From assembly GCF_000710915.1 (NCBI RefSeq), contig NZ_BAUA01000090.1, forward strand, positions 1 through 64,000: 64,000 nt of DNA, written 5' to 3'. This document shows, piece after piece, positions 49,092-58,625 of the stretch; position 1 is the first letter of the stretch; each line of letters starts with the position of its first letter. The stretch is from Nocardia brasiliensis IFM 10847. Lineage in GTDB: Bacteria; Actinomycetota; Actinomycetes; Mycobacteriales; Mycobacteriaceae. Position numbers and translations under genes: made by a program. Under the pieces are notes generated by a model. It was not told where the DNA came from. It did not search any database and saw nothing but the letters and a program-made list of their open reading frames with translations.

Positions 49092-49877
49092 ATGCCGAAC
49101 ATCGTCGTACTCATCAAGCAGGTTCCCGACACCTGGTCCGAGCGCAAGCTGACCGATGGTGACTTCACCCTCGATCGCGAAGCCGCCGACGCCGTCCTCG
49201 ACGAGATCAACGAGCGCGCCGTCGAAGAAGCGCTGCTGATCAAGGAAGCTCAGGGCGGCGAGGTCACCGTGCTGGCCGCCGGTCCCGACCGTGCCACCGA
49301 GGCCATCCGCAAGGCGCTGTCCATGGGCGCCGACAAGGCCATCCACATCAACGACCCGGCGATCCACGGCTCCGACGCCGTGCAGACCGCGTGGGTGCTG
49401 GCGAGCGCGCTCGGCCAGGTCGAGGGTGTCGAGCTGGTCATCGCGGGCAACGAGGCGACCGACGGTCGCGCGGGCGCCGTGCCGGCCATCATCGCCGAGT
49501 ACCTGGGCCTGCCGCAGCTGACGCACCTGCGCAAGCTCACCGTCGACGGTGACAAGATCACCGGCGAGCGCGAGACCGACGACGGCGTGTTCAAGCTGGA
49601 GGCCACCCTCCCGGCGATCGTCAGCGTCACCGAGAAGATCAACGAGCCGCGCTTCCCGTCCTTCAAGGGCATCATGGCCGCGAAGAAGAAGGAAGTGCAG
49701 ACCTTCACGCTGGCCGACCTGGGCGTCGACCCGTCGACCGTGGGCGTCGCGAACGCCGGCAGCGCGGTCAGCGCGGCCACCCCGAAGCCGCCGCGCACCG
49801 CGGGCGAGAAGATCGCGGACGAGGGCGACGGCGGCACCAAGATCGCCCAGTACCTCGTCGGTCAGAAGATCATCTGA
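49092..49877 (+). CDS. etfB: Electron transfer flavoprotein subunit beta
   Basis: A 261-residue ETF beta subunit (FixA in mycobacterial naming). MPNIVVLIKQVPDTWSERKL start and VTVLAAGPDRATEAIRKALSMGADKAIHINDP are characteristic, as is the GLPQLTHLRKL region. With EtfA it forms the FAD-carrying heterodimer that takes electrons from acyl-CoA dehydrogenases and passes them to ETF-quinone oxidoreductase. AGGAGG lies 13 bases upstream of the ATG. Only 33 bases separate it from etfA. Confidence 0.95.
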   Translation: MPNIVVLIKQVPDTWSERKLTDGDFTLDREAADAVLDEINERAVEEALLIKEAQGGEVTVLAAGPDRATEAIRKALSMGADKAIHINDPAIHGSDAVQTAWVLASALGQVEGVELVIAGNEATDGRAGAVPAIIAEYLGLPQLTHLRKLTVDGDKITGERETDDGVFKLEATLPAIVSVTEKINEPRFPSFKGIMAAKKKEVQTFTLADLGVDPSTVGVANAGSAVSAATPKPPRTAGEKIADEGDGGTKIAQYLVGQKII

Positions 49878-49910
49878 TTTCGCGCCGAGACTGCTTAGGA
49901 GAGAACACAA

Positions 49911-50867
49911 ATGGCTGAAGTACTTGTGCTCATCGAGCACGCGGACGGTGCGATCAAGAAGGTCAGCACCGAGCTCCTGACCGCCGCCCGCAACCTGGGC
50001 ACCCCGGCCGCCGTGGTGCTCGGCACCGCGGGCACCGGCGAGAAGCTGGCCGACGCGCTGGCCGCGGCGGGCGCCGAGAAGATCTACATCGCCGAGTCCG
50101 ACGACGTGGACAACTTCCTGGTCACCCCGAAGGTCGACGTGCTCGCCGGCCTGACCGAGCAGGCCTCGCCTGCCGCCGTCATCGTCGCCGCCTCGGCCGA
50201 GGGCAAGGAGGTGTCGGGCCGCCTCGCCGCGCGCATCGGCTCCGGCCTGCTGGTCGACGTGATCGACGTGAAGTCCGACGGCACCGCCGTGCACTCCATC
50301 TTCGGTGGCGCGTTCACCGTCGACGCGAAGGCCACCGGCGACGTGCCGGTGATCTCGGTGCGTCCGGGCGCCATCGAGGCGTCCGCACAGGCCGGCGCCG
50401 GTGAGAAGGTCACCGTCGACGTGCCCGCGCAGGAAGACGGCGTGACCAAGGTGACCTCGCGGGAGCCGGTCGTCGCCGGTGACCGTCCGGAGCTCACCGA
50501 GGCGACCATCGTCGTCTCCGGTGGCCGTGGTGTCGGTTCCGCCGACAACTTCTCGGTCGTCGAGGCGCTGGCCGACTCGCTGGGTGCCGCCGTCGGCGCC
50601 TCGCGTGCCGCGGTCGACTCCGGCTACTACCCGGGCCAGTTCCAGGTGGGTCAGACCGGTAAGACGGTCTCGCCGCAGCTCTACATCGCGCTCGGCATCT
50701 CCGGTGCCATCCAGCACCGGGCCGGCATGCAGACCTCGAAGACCATCGTCGCGGTCAACAAGGACGAAGAGGCCCCGATCTTCGAGATCGCGGACTACGG
50801 CATCGTCGGCGACCTGTTCAACGTGGCGCCGCAGCTGACCGAGGCGGTCAAGGCCCACAAGGGCTGA
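49911..50867 (+). CDS. etfA: Electron transfer flavoprotein subunit alpha
   Basis: A 318-residue ETF alpha subunit (FixB). The C-terminal FAD-binding domain is clear: [100 protein letters not shown]. The Shine-Dalgarno GGAG is nine bases before the ATG. It is the second gene of the etfBA operon and is followed by a strong terminator. Confidence 0.96.
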   Translation: MAEVLVLIEHADGAIKKVSTELLTAARNLGTPAAVVLGTAGTGEKLADALAAAGAEKIYIAESDDVDNFLVTPKVDVLAGLTEQASPAAVIVAASAEGKEVSGRLAARIGSGLLVDVIDVKSDGTAVHSIFGGAFTVDAKATGDVPVISVRPGAIEASAQAGAGEKVTVDVPAQEDGVTKVTSREPVVAGDRPELTEATIVVSGGRGVGSADNFSVVEALADSLGAAVGASRAAVDSGYYPGQFQVGQTGKTVSPQLYIALGISGAIQHRAGMQTSKTIVAVNKDEEAPIFEIADYGIVGDLFNVAPQLTEAVKAHKG

Positions 50868-50882
50868 TCCCTTTATTTCGGT

Positions 50883-50922
50883 CGAAAGGGCCCCGGGTGC
50901 GCACCCGGGGCCCTTTCGCGTT
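50883..50922. terminator. Strong bidirectional terminator after etfBA
   Basis: CGAAAGGGCCCCGGGTGC followed directly by its exact complement (50883-50918), then CGTTCC. It serves the convergent etfA and LysR genes. Confidence 0.85.
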
Positions 50923-50939
50923 CCGGTACGGGCGCGGAT

Positions 50940-51797
50940 TCAGTTGCGGTGCAGTCCGGCGAGCAAGGTGGTGAGGATCGGTGAGCGGCGCACGTCGCTG
51001 CGCAGCACCGCCGAGACCGGGATGCGCAGTTTCTGTTCGGCCAGCTTCAGTACGACCAGGCCCTCGGTGGAACTTTCCGCGTAGAGGACGGTCCACGCGT
51101 CGGGACGGTTGATCAATTCGAGCGTCGCGGTGTGGTCGGGCGGGATCGGCGGGCCGAAGGTGGGACCGGTGGGCAGTTCGGCGAACGCGGACCGAATCAC
51201 GGTGTGCAACAGCACCTGTTCCTGTTCCGGCGGCAGCAGCAGGGGATAGCGGCTCAGGTCGGACAGCGTCACCGTCTCCCGGGTGGCGAGCGGATGCGCG
51301 CTGGAGGTCGCGATCACCAGATCCTCCACCCACAGCTTCTCCACCTCCAGTCCCGGCTGATCGACGCTGCCGCGGATGAGCGCGAGGTCGCAGTCGCCGT
51401 CCGCGACCGCGGTGATCCGCTGCCGGAACGGTTTGATCACGAACTCGATCTCGGCCTCCGGGTGCGTGGCTCGCGCGCCGGCGATGGCCGACAGCGATCT
51501 GGTCGCGAAGGACATGTTCGCGGCGAGCCGGATGCGCGGGCCCACCGTGCGCACCGCCGCCCGGATCGCCGATTCCAGACTCAGCATCTGTTTCGCAAGG
51601 GGAAGTAGCCGTGCGGTGGCGTCGGTGGGTACCACTGATCTTGTCGAGCGTTCGAACAGTTGCACGCCGAGGTCGCGCTCGAGCCGGGAGATCTGATGGC
51701 TGATCGCGGACTGTGAGATAAAGCACCGTGCGGCCGCTCCGCTGAAGCTGAGCTCCTCGCAGACAGCGACGAAGTAGGTGAGCTGCCGTAGTTCCAC
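50940..51797 (-). CDS. LysR-family transcriptional regulator
   Basis: A 285-residue regulator. The N-terminal helix-turn-helix reads ELRQLTYFVAVCEELSFSGAAARCFISQSAISHQISRLERDLGVQLFERSTR; the C-terminal part is the usual two-lobe effector domain. GTG start with GGAGG four bases upstream. It is divergent from the type II NADH dehydrogenase across 111 bases, so it probably regulates that gene. Effector unknown. Confidence 0.9.
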   Translation of the reverse strand: MELRQLTYFVAVCEELSFSGAAARCFISQSAISHQISRLERDLGVQLFERSTRSVVPTDATARLLPLAKQMLSLESAIRAAVRTVGPRIRLAANMSFATRSLSAIAGARATHPEAEIEFVIKPFRQRITAVADGDCDLALIRGSVDQPGLEVEKLWVEDLVIATSSAHPLATRETVTLSDLSRYPLLLPPEQEQVLLHTVIRSAFAELPTGPTFGPPIPPDHTATLELINRPDAWTVLYAESSTEGLVVLKLAEQKLRIPVSAVLRSDVRRSPILTTLLAGLHRN

Positions 51798-51908
51798 AGC
51801 GCCTCCGATTAATGACGGATCGAGATAAGAGTCATCTGCATTATGCGCCCTGACACCTGAAATATCTCGCTTCCGGATGACGGTTGGTAATGAGAGAAGG
51901 AGGCTGTC

Positions 51909-53201
51909 ATGCAGTTCGTGGATGCGGGAATCGAGACCGCGGGTGTAGTAATCGTCGGATCGGGATTCGGCGGGCTGTCCGCCGCCAAGCAACTTGCCAA
52001 GTCGGGTATCGATTACGTGCTGATCTCCAGCACGCCGGAGCACCTGTTCCAACCGTTGTTGTACCAGGTAGCGACCGGTGTGCTGGCATCGGAGGAGATC
52101 GCGCCGCCGATCGCGGGCATTCTGCGCCGCCACCGCGAGGCCGACGTGCGCCTCGGCAAGGTGGTCGCCATCGACCCGGACAAGGCGATCGTCACTTATG
52201 AGCAGGACGGCACGCAGCACCGGATCCGCTACGGTTCGCTGATCGCCGCCACCGGTGCCAGCCAGTCCTATTTCGGCCGCGACGATTTCGCCGAGAAGAC
52301 CTTCTCGCTCAAGACCATTGATGACGCGAAACTGCTGCGCGCGCAGATCCAGCGGGTGTTCGCCGAGGCCGCGGGCGCCGACGAGGAGACCAGGCGCAGG
52401 CTGCTGAGCTTCGTCGTGGTCGGCGCGGGCGCCACCGGCGTCGAGGTCGCGGGTCAGCTCAAAGAACTGGCGAAACGGTATTACCACCAAGAAGTTTCGG
52501 TGACCCTGGTCGAGGGTGCGGGCGAGGTGCTGCCCCCGTTCGGCGGTGGGCTCTCCGAGTACGCGAAGAAGTCGTTGACCCGCTCGGGCGTCGAAGTACT
52601 GCTAGGCACCTTCGTCACCGATATCGAGCACGGCAAGGTCACCGTCAAGGACAAGACCGGGGTCGAGCACGGCATCGCGGCCGAGACGGTCGTCTGGTCG
52701 GCGGGTGTGCAGGCGGGCGGCTTCGCGAAGATCCTGGCCGAGGCCACCGGCGTGGCGACCGACCGCGCGGGCCGGCTGCTGATCAATCCCGACCTCACCG
52801 TCGGCGGCTACGCCGATATATACGCGATCGGCGATATGACCTCGCTCAACGGCTACCCGGGACAGTCGCCGGTGGCCATGCAGGAGGGCAGGCACGCCGC
52901 CGACATCATCCGCCGCAAGAAGCCCGCCGGTACCGCGTTCAAGTACTGGGACAAGGGCAGCATGGCGGTGATCAGCCGGTTCAGCGCGGTCACCAAGCTC
53001 ACCGACAAGATCACCTTCCGCGGCGTGCTCGCCTGGTTCGTATGGCTTGCGGTGCACCTGTTCTATCTCGTCGGCTTCCGCAACCGGTTCGCCGCCGTCG
53101 CCTCCTGGTTGGTCGCCTTCATCGGCAGCGGCCGTCCCGGTTTCGCCGAGGTGGACAAGGCGCGGCGACCGGCCGGCGCCGAGGAACGCTCCGCCGCTTG
53201 A
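51909..53201 (+). CDS. Type II NADH dehydrogenase-like flavoprotein
   Basis: A 430-residue FAD/NAD(P)-dependent oxidoreductase. VVIVGSGFGGLSAAKQL is the FAD-binding Rossmann motif, SFVVVGAGATGVEVAGQLKEL the NADH-binding one, and YADIYAIGDM the second FAD contact. The C-terminal segment FRGVLAWFVWLAVHLFYLVGFRNRFAAVASW is an amphipathic membrane anchor typical of Ndh (NDH-2). It would pass electrons from NADH to quinone without proton pumping. AAGGAGG precedes the ATG. A terminator hairpin follows at 53232. Confidence 0.9.
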   Translation: MQFVDAGIETAGVVIVGSGFGGLSAAKQLAKSGIDYVLISSTPEHLFQPLLYQVATGVLASEEIAPPIAGILRRHREADVRLGKVVAIDPDKAIVTYEQDGTQHRIRYGSLIAATGASQSYFGRDDFAEKTFSLKTIDDAKLLRAQIQRVFAEAAGADEETRRRLLSFVVVGAGATGVEVAGQLKELAKRYYHQEVSVTLVEGAGEVLPPFGGGLSEYAKKSLTRSGVEVLLGTFVTDIEHGKVTVKDKTGVEHGIAAETVVWSAGVQAGGFAKILAEATGVATDRAGRLLINPDLTVGGYADIYAIGDMTSLNGYPGQSPVAMQEGRHAADIIRRKKPAGTAFKYWDKGSMAVISRFSAVTKLTDKITFRGVLAWFVWLAVHLFYLVGFRNRFAAVASWLVAFIGSGRPGFAEVDKARRPAGAEERSAA

Positions 53202-53231
53202 CCGTTCGCGGCGCACACCGCCCGAACACGA

Positions 53232-53270
53232 CGTGAAGTCGCATCGCGCCACGCGCGGTGCGACTTCGTG
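53232..53270 (+). terminator. Hairpin after the NADH dehydrogenase gene
   Basis: GAAGTCGCATCGCGC pairs with GCGCGGTGCGACTTC (one U-G pair) around a short loop, stem extended by C-G and wobble pairs at the base. Confidence 0.7.
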
Positions 53271-53468
53271 CTGTTCGCGTCGCGTTCGAATGGTGTTCAC
53301 GGACAACGTTTCCGACGGCTGAAAGCCGCGCTTTCGGCGCGTGGGCGCGAACGCGGTGCGACGCCGGGGTGAACGCGCGGTGTGATCCGCATCTCGTTCA
53401 CCGAACCGGCATCGCGGGGACACTTCGAGGTTGCTCCAGCGCAGCTTCAGCCTGGCTTCATCACGGAT

Positions 53469-54344
53469 ATGACAGCATCGCTCAGCGATTCGATCAGGGG
53501 TGGCGACCGGGCGAAGGGCGCGATCACGTCGGTGTTGACCGCCCCGGCCCGCTCGACGGACGCCGGGGAGCACCGAGCACGGTACTCGTTGGTCGTTTCC
53601 TCCGACACCGAGCACCGCACGGCGGCGCAGCGGCTCCGTTACGGGGTTTTCGCGAACGAGCCCGGTTTCGAGATTCCCGACAACGGCACCGGACTGGACG
53701 CCGACCGGTTCGACGACCACTGCGACCACATGCTGGTGCGCGACGATCTGACCGAGGAGTTCGTCGGCTGCTACCGCATGCTGCCGCCGGACAAGGTCGC
53801 CGCCGCGGGCGGGTACTACACGGCCACGGAATTCGAACTGTCCCAACTGGATCCGACCGGACGGCGGATCGTGGAGATGGGCCGGGCCTGCGTCGTGCCG
53901 GAGCACCGCAACGGTTCGGTGCTCACCCTGATGTGGGCGGGCATCCTGCACTACATCCAGCTCACCGGCTACGACTGGGTGATGGGCTGCGCGTCCGTGC
54001 CGATGCAGGACACGCCTACCGACGCGCCCGGCGTGAACGTCCGCGGCGTGCGTGACCTGCTGCTCGACCGGCACGCCTGCGATCCCGAACACCGGGTGCG
54101 GCCGTATCGTCCGGTCGTGGTCGACGGCAAGACTCTCGACGAGATGATTCCGCCGGCGCGCCCCAAGCTGCCGCCGCTGCTGCGCGGCTACCTGCGCCTG
54201 GGCGCGGAGATCTGCGGCGAGCCCGCGCACGATCCGGACTTCGCGGTCGCCGACTTCGTCGTGCTGCTCGGGCTGGACACGATCAACACCCGCTACCTCG
54301 AGCGGCTGCAGGGCGCAGCCGCCAATTTCGACGGAGGACGGTGA
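53469..54344 (+). CDS. OlsB-like ornithine N-alpha-acyltransferase (GNAT fold)
   Basis: A 291-residue acyltransferase. HRTAAQRLRYGVFANEPGFEI, DDHCDHMLVRD, FVGCYRMLPPDK, GYYTATEFELSQL and RIVEMGRACVVPEHRNGSVLTLMWAGI are the hallmark blocks of OlsB (L-ornithine N-alpha-acyltransferase), which makes lyso-ornithine lipid. The mycobacterial counterpart is Rv3027c. Its TGA overlaps the GTG of the next gene, a PlsC acyltransferase, as olsB and olsA are arranged in other bacteria. The start is the first Met after a long non-coding-like extension; the ribosome-binding site is poor. Confidence 0.78.
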   Translation: MTASLSDSIRGGDRAKGAITSVLTAPARSTDAGEHRARYSLVVSSDTEHRTAAQRLRYGVFANEPGFEIPDNGTGLDADRFDDHCDHMLVRDDLTEEFVGCYRMLPPDKVAAAGGYYTATEFELSQLDPTGRRIVEMGRACVVPEHRNGSVLTLMWAGILHYIQLTGYDWVMGCASVPMQDTPTDAPGVNVRGVRDLLLDRHACDPEHRVRPYRPVVVDGKTLDEMIPPARPKLPPLLRGYLRLGAEICGEPAHDPDFAVADFVVLLGLDTINTRYLERLQGAAANFDGGR

Positions 54345-55378
54345 GCGACATGGTGTTCGACGCACCACCCGCCGAAGCGAAGGCGCACTCGTGGATGCCG
54401 TCGAGCCCGTGCGGGCCCGGCTGCATCGAGCCGATCGACGCGGTCGGCACCGGGCGCGTGCTCGGCAGGTTACTCGGCGTGGCCGGGCTGCTGATCAGCT
54501 TCCCGATGGTGAATCTGGTTACCCCGCAGGGCAAACGAGAACATCTCCAGCGCGGCTACGCGCGGACCCTGTTGAGTTGTCTCGGAATGGAATTGCGAAT
54601 AGTCGACCGGCGGGTCGACACGAACGGGCGCGGCGCTGTCGATGAGGGCAGCACCGCGCCCGTTGCGTATGGCGAGCGGGGCGCCGGGGTCATGGTCGTG
54701 GCCGGGCATATCGGCTGGACCGATATCGTCGCGCTGGCCGCGGTGCAGCCGCTGGGCTTCGTCGCCCGCGCCGACATGGTCGACTGGCCGGTGCTCGGCA
54801 AACTCGCCACGCTGATGCGGGTCATTCCGATCGAGCGGGAGAAGCTGCGTGCGCTGCCCGGTGTGGTCGCGCAGATCGGCGCCCGGCTCTCGGCGGGCGA
54901 GCGGATCGCGGTGTTCCCGGAGGGCACCACCTGGTGTGGCCGCGCGTACGGCAGCATGCGGCCCGCGCTGTTCCAGGCCGCGGTCGACACCGGGACCGCG
55001 GTGCAGCCGGTTCGGCTGCGCTACCTGGACCGGCACGGAAAGCAGTGCACGGTACCGGGATTCGTGGGCGAGGACACCTTCGCGTCGTCGGCCAAGCGGG
55101 TGCTCCGCTCGCGCGGCATGGTCGCCGAGGTGGTGCTCGAGCCGCTGCAGCAGCCGGGCACCGACCGGCGGGATCTGGCGCGGCGGTGCGCGGCCGCGGT
55201 GCGCGGCACGGAACTGTCGCGGCACGGCGCGCTCGACGCCACGGTCTGGATCGAGGCCGGATCGACCCGGGTCCAGGACCCGTCCGTCGCCGCGGACGCA
55301 CCTGAGGTACGTAGGCCGGTGCGCCGGCTCCCGCTGCTGCGCGGGCGGGCGCGCCGGGCGGAAGCGGTCGCCGGATAG
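54341..55378 (+). CDS. PlsC-type lysolipid acyltransferase, OlsA-like
   Basis: A 345-residue membrane-associated acyltransferase. The catalytic HxxxxD is GHIGWTD (about residue 125) and the glycerol-phosphate-type motif FPEGTT appears near residue 193. Hydrophobic LLGVAGLLISFPMVNLV anchors it. Coupled to the OlsB-like gene (GTGA overlap), it would complete ornithine-lipid synthesis by adding the second, ester-linked acyl chain. A simple phosphatidic acid synthesis role is the alternative. GTG start with GGAGG three bases upstream; ATG three codons later also possible. Position matches Rv3026c. Confidence 0.82.
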   Translation: MSDMVFDAPPAEAKAHSWMPSSPCGPGCIEPIDAVGTGRVLGRLLGVAGLLISFPMVNLVTPQGKREHLQRGYARTLLSCLGMELRIVDRRVDTNGRGAVDEGSTAPVAYGERGAGVMVVAGHIGWTDIVALAAVQPLGFVARADMVDWPVLGKLATLMRVIPIEREKLRALPGVVAQIGARLSAGERIAVFPEGTTWCGRAYGSMRPALFQAAVDTGTAVQPVRLRYLDRHGKQCTVPGFVGEDTFASSAKRVLRSRGMVAEVVLEPLQQPGTDRRDLARRCAAAVRGTELSRHGALDATVWIEAGSTRVQDPSVAADAPEVRRPVRRLPLLRGRARRAEAVAG

Positions 55379-55461
55379 CTCGATCGATCGACGGGAGCGG
55401 CAGGGAAAATCCTTGCCGCTCTTCGTCGTTCCACGCGGCCGATCCGGTGTGTGGCGAGCGC

Positions 55462-56652
55462 CTATGGCATGCCGAGTGATTCGGCGATGCGTGCGGCCAT
55501 GAGCGTCGCGATGCCCGACGGGCGTTGCGGATCGAGTCCGGTGAGCTCGGCGACCCGGTTCAGCCGGTAGGTGATCGTGTTGCGGTGCACGAACATCTCG
55601 CGGGCCACCGCGTTCTGGTTGAAGTCGCGGTCGATGAACAGGCCGAGGGTTTCGCGCAGTACCGGCTGATCCGCAAGCGGTTCGAGCAGGCCGACCAGGG
55701 CGGTCCGGGCCGGTTTCGCTGTCGCGACCAGGTATTCGAACATCATCGCCTGCCGGCGGCAGATCAACTCGGACCAGCGGGTGCTCCGCGCGACCTCCGC
55801 CACGGCCTGTGCTTGCGCGTAGGCGGCGGGGATATCGCCGTGGCGCACCGCCGCCGCGACGCCGATCCACAGCTGCGGCCGCCCGGCCGAGATCGCGGTG
55901 AGCTGTGCCGCCAGCGCGGAGACCGCCGCGTCTTCCTCGACGGCGGTGTCGTACGGGATGAGCGCGGTCCAGCCGCCGCCGTCGCGGCGCAGGAAGGCGC
56001 CGGGCATGGCGTGAAAGGTATTGCGCAGCAAAGTGACCGAGCCGGGGCTGGGGTCGCCGAGGCGCACGACGGCGATCAGGAACGCGGCGGCGATCGCGAT
56101 GTCCTGGCCGGTCGCCCATTCGACCGGATCGCGCCCGTTGAGCAGGGCGTCGGCGATCTCCCGGTGCCGTTCGATGATGTCCCAGCGGGGTTGACGGATG
56201 TCCTCGACCACCGCGGCGGCGATCCGGGTGGTGATCAGGCCCAGATAGTCGTTGAGCTGAAAGGGCAACGCCGTGGGCAGCGGCGGCTCCTGCTCGGCCG
56301 ACCACTTCTGTATCAGCTGCGACCACAGGAACGACACCCCCAGGCGATAGTTGGTCATCGCTTCGGTGAGTTCCATGCCTTGCCGGACCAGGCCCACCGC
56401 CCGGTCCACCAGCGGTTGCGTCTCGGCCTCGGACGGTTCGACGCCGGTGCGCGCGAACTCGAAGAACAGGTCGACGTTCAGTTCCGCGCCGGGCCGGAAA
56501 TCCGCGTCCATGAGGGTGGGCGACAATTGGTCGTACGGCGCGGCTCCGACGGTGAATTCGCTGATCAAGGCGGCGGCGAAGGCGTGCAGGCGGTCGAGCA
56601 CCGCGTCGGGCGCAGTCGCGTTCTCGGCGTCGTCACGGTGCGGCACCGGCAT
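55462..56652 (-). CDS. PucR/CdaR-type helix-turn-helix transcriptional regulator
   Basis: A 396-residue regulator. The C-terminal helix-turn-helix is LRETLGLFIDRDFNQNAVAREMFVHRNTITYRLNRVAELTGL, the signature of the PucR/CdaR family. The N-terminal 250 residues are a helical sensor domain without a recognised ligand motif. It is divergent from the lipase gene across 419 bases and could regulate it, but this is only positional inference. Confidence 0.88.
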   Translation of the reverse strand: MPVPHRDDAENATAPDAVLDRLHAFAAALISEFTVGAAPYDQLSPTLMDADFRPGAELNVDLFFEFARTGVEPSEAETQPLVDRAVGLVRQGMELTEAMTNYRLGVSFLWSQLIQKWSAEQEPPLPTALPFQLNDYLGLITTRIAAAVVEDIRQPRWDIIERHREIADALLNGRDPVEWATGQDIAIAAAFLIAVVRLGDPSPGSVTLLRNTFHAMPGAFLRRDGGGWTALIPYDTAVEEDAAVSALAAQLTAISAGRPQLWIGVAAAVRHGDIPAAYAQAQAVAEVARSTRWSELICRRQAMMFEYLVATAKPARTALVGLLEPLADQPVLRETLGLFIDRDFNQNAVAREMFVHRNTITYRLNRVAELTGLDPQRPSGIATLMAARIAESLGMP

Positions 56653-57071
56653 TCACCCCTACTTCGGCAGAGTCGGAAAACGTGCTGCTCGAATCATCAC
56701 ATCCGGGTGCGCACAGCGGCCGCTTCGCATCGTCGGCGGTGTCGACCGCGACAGATCCGGCTGCTCTCACCGGTACCGATTGTGCACAGTGGCGAGTGCC
56801 GGTCGCTCTTTTTCGGCTCGGTGCCGATTGACGATGCAAACCGGGTGGTTTGGAATTGATGGAGTACGACACAAGCGCATAGCGAATGTGGGGCTACTCA
56901 TAGTGATACATTGCACCGCATTGCAGGGGTCGAGGTGAGGGACTCGCTGTATTCGTGGAGATCCGTGTTCGGCGCGTGATCGGACGGAACAGCGTCGATT
57001 CGGCAATCTCGGCGGATCTTTCGCCATAACACTGATCGGTTCGTCTGTGATCTCTCGTCGAGGAGTGCGTC
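56653..57071. other. 419-bp intergenic region between PucR gene and lipase
   Basis: No gene or clear hairpin is recognised. GAGGAG of the lipase start lies at the right end. The stretch holds more A/T than its surroundings and probably contains both divergent promoters. Confidence 0.5.
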
Positions 57072-58481
57072 ATGCGTGTCGTCGGATTGCGGTACCTGTT
57101 GCGCCGGTGGGCGACCGTGCCATTCGCGGTGTTGTGCGCGGTCGGCCTGGTGGCCGCCGCCGGTACCGTGTCGGCCGAACCGGTTCCCGTGCAGCCGGTG
57201 CTGCCTTTTCCCATCCCGCCGACGCCGCCGGAATTCGACCCGGCGTTCTATGAGCCGGACCCGGCCGTCGTGGCCGCCAAGAAGCCCGGCGAGATCATCG
57301 CGGCGCGCGAGGTGCACGTCTCGCTGTATTCGGTGCTGCCGTACAACGTCGACGCCTGGCAGTTGTCGTTCCGCTCCACCAACACCCGGGACGAACCCAT
57401 CGCGGCGGTGACCACGGTGGTCAAACCGCGCGGCGACAACAATGGCGTGCCGCGCAATCTGCTGTCGTATCAATTCGCCCCGGACTCCAGCGCCAAATAC
57501 TGTTCACCGTCCTACGTGCTGCAATTGGCCTCCGTGCCGCCGAATATCACCGGAGCGCTCAACATTCCGGCCGAGTTCATCAACGCGATCACCACGGTCG
57601 GGCTGGGTTGGGCCCTGAACATGCCCGACTACGACGGCCCCGATATGGCGTTCGGGGCGGGCCCGCTGAACGCGCGGATCACGCTGGACAGCATCCGCGC
57701 GGCGGAGAACTTCGATCTGCTCGGGCTCGAAGGGACCGCCACCAAGGTGGGTCTGCTCGGTTATTCCGGCGGTGCCATCGCCACCGGTCACGCGGCCGAA
57801 CTCAAGGCGTCCTACGCCCCGGAACTCAACGTCGTCGGTTCGGCGATGGGCGGCATACCCGCCGACCTGGTCCGGATGATCAAGCTGGCCAGCAACAACG
57901 CCGGCTCCGGCTTGCTGTTGTCCGGCATGCTGGCAGCCGCGCGCGAATATCCGGAACTGGCACAGTATTACGACCAGCACATGAATGGCTTCGGCAAAGC
58001 GATGGCCGCGGTGAAGGCCCCGTTCTGCCTGTGGTCGGCCGCGGTGCTGCCGTTCGTGAACCTGCCGGGCTTGTTCGACAGCCCGGACGTGTTCAGCGAT
58101 CCGGTGCCCGCCGCGGTGTTCGAGAAGCTGCGGATGGGCCACTCGACTCCCGATATGCCGGTCTTCATGTTCCAGTCCAATCCCGACTGGATCGTGCCGG
58201 TCGGCCCGGTCAACGACCTCTACGCGCATTACTGCCAGGACCCGAACGCCCGCGTCGAATACATGCGCGACAACTTCAGCGAGCACTTCTCCTTGCTGGC
58301 GATCGCGTGGGCGAAGGAGACCACCTGGCTGAAGGACCGCTTCGACGGTGTGCCGGTGCAGCAGGGCTGCGTTTTCAACGACGTCGGATCGATGGCGCTG
58401 GACCCGGCTACCTGGCCCGAATGGCTGCGTAAGGTCGCCACCTTCGTGCCCGCCGTTTTCCAGTACCCGATCGGGAACTGA
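57072..58481 (+). CDS. Secreted lipase (LIP family)
   Basis: A 469-residue exported alpha/beta hydrolase. Signal peptide ends around TVSAEP (residue 37); then a Pro-rich linker and the LIP-family domain with VGLLGYSGGAIATGHAA, the GxSxG nucleophile elbow (Ser near 232), MFQSNPDWIVPVGPVNDLYA with the probable catalytic Asp, and EHFSLLAIAW with the His. Such secreted lipases hydrolyse triacylglycerols and are frequent in Nocardia and related genera. GGAG lies seven bases before the ATG. Confidence 0.88.
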   Translation: MRVVGLRYLLRRWATVPFAVLCAVGLVAAAGTVSAEPVPVQPVLPFPIPPTPPEFDPAFYEPDPAVVAAKKPGEIIAAREVHVSLYSVLPYNVDAWQLSFRSTNTRDEPIAAVTTVVKPRGDNNGVPRNLLSYQFAPDSSAKYCSPSYVLQLASVPPNITGALNIPAEFINAITTVGLGWALNMPDYDGPDMAFGAGPLNARITLDSIRAAENFDLLGLEGTATKVGLLGYSGGAIATGHAAELKASYAPELNVVGSAMGGIPADLVRMIKLASNNAGSGLLLSGMLAAAREYPELAQYYDQHMNGFGKAMAAVKAPFCLWSAAVLPFVNLPGLFDSPDVFSDPVPAAVFEKLRMGHSTPDMPVFMFQSNPDWIVPVGPVNDLYAHYCQDPNARVEYMRDNFSEHFSLLAIAWAKETTWLKDRFDGVPVQQGCVFNDVGSMALDPATWPEWLRKVATFVPAVFQYPIGN

Positions 58482-58610
58482 CTCGGCCGTCGACCCGCGT
58501 GCGGGACACGCCTGCCGGGAATAGCCGAACACCGTCACCGGGTTCTGGTTGGTGGGTGAGTCGTAGCTCACTGGGGGGACACCCCGCAGATACGCAGGTC
58601 AACGCTGGGA

Positions 58611-58616
58611 TAGGCT
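58611..58616 (+). promoter_or_regulatory. Candidate -10 (TAGGCT) for iscS-like gene
   Basis: Nine bases before ATG at 58626; no Shine-Dalgarno. Confidence 0.4.
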
Positions 58617-58625
58617 TTCTAGGTC

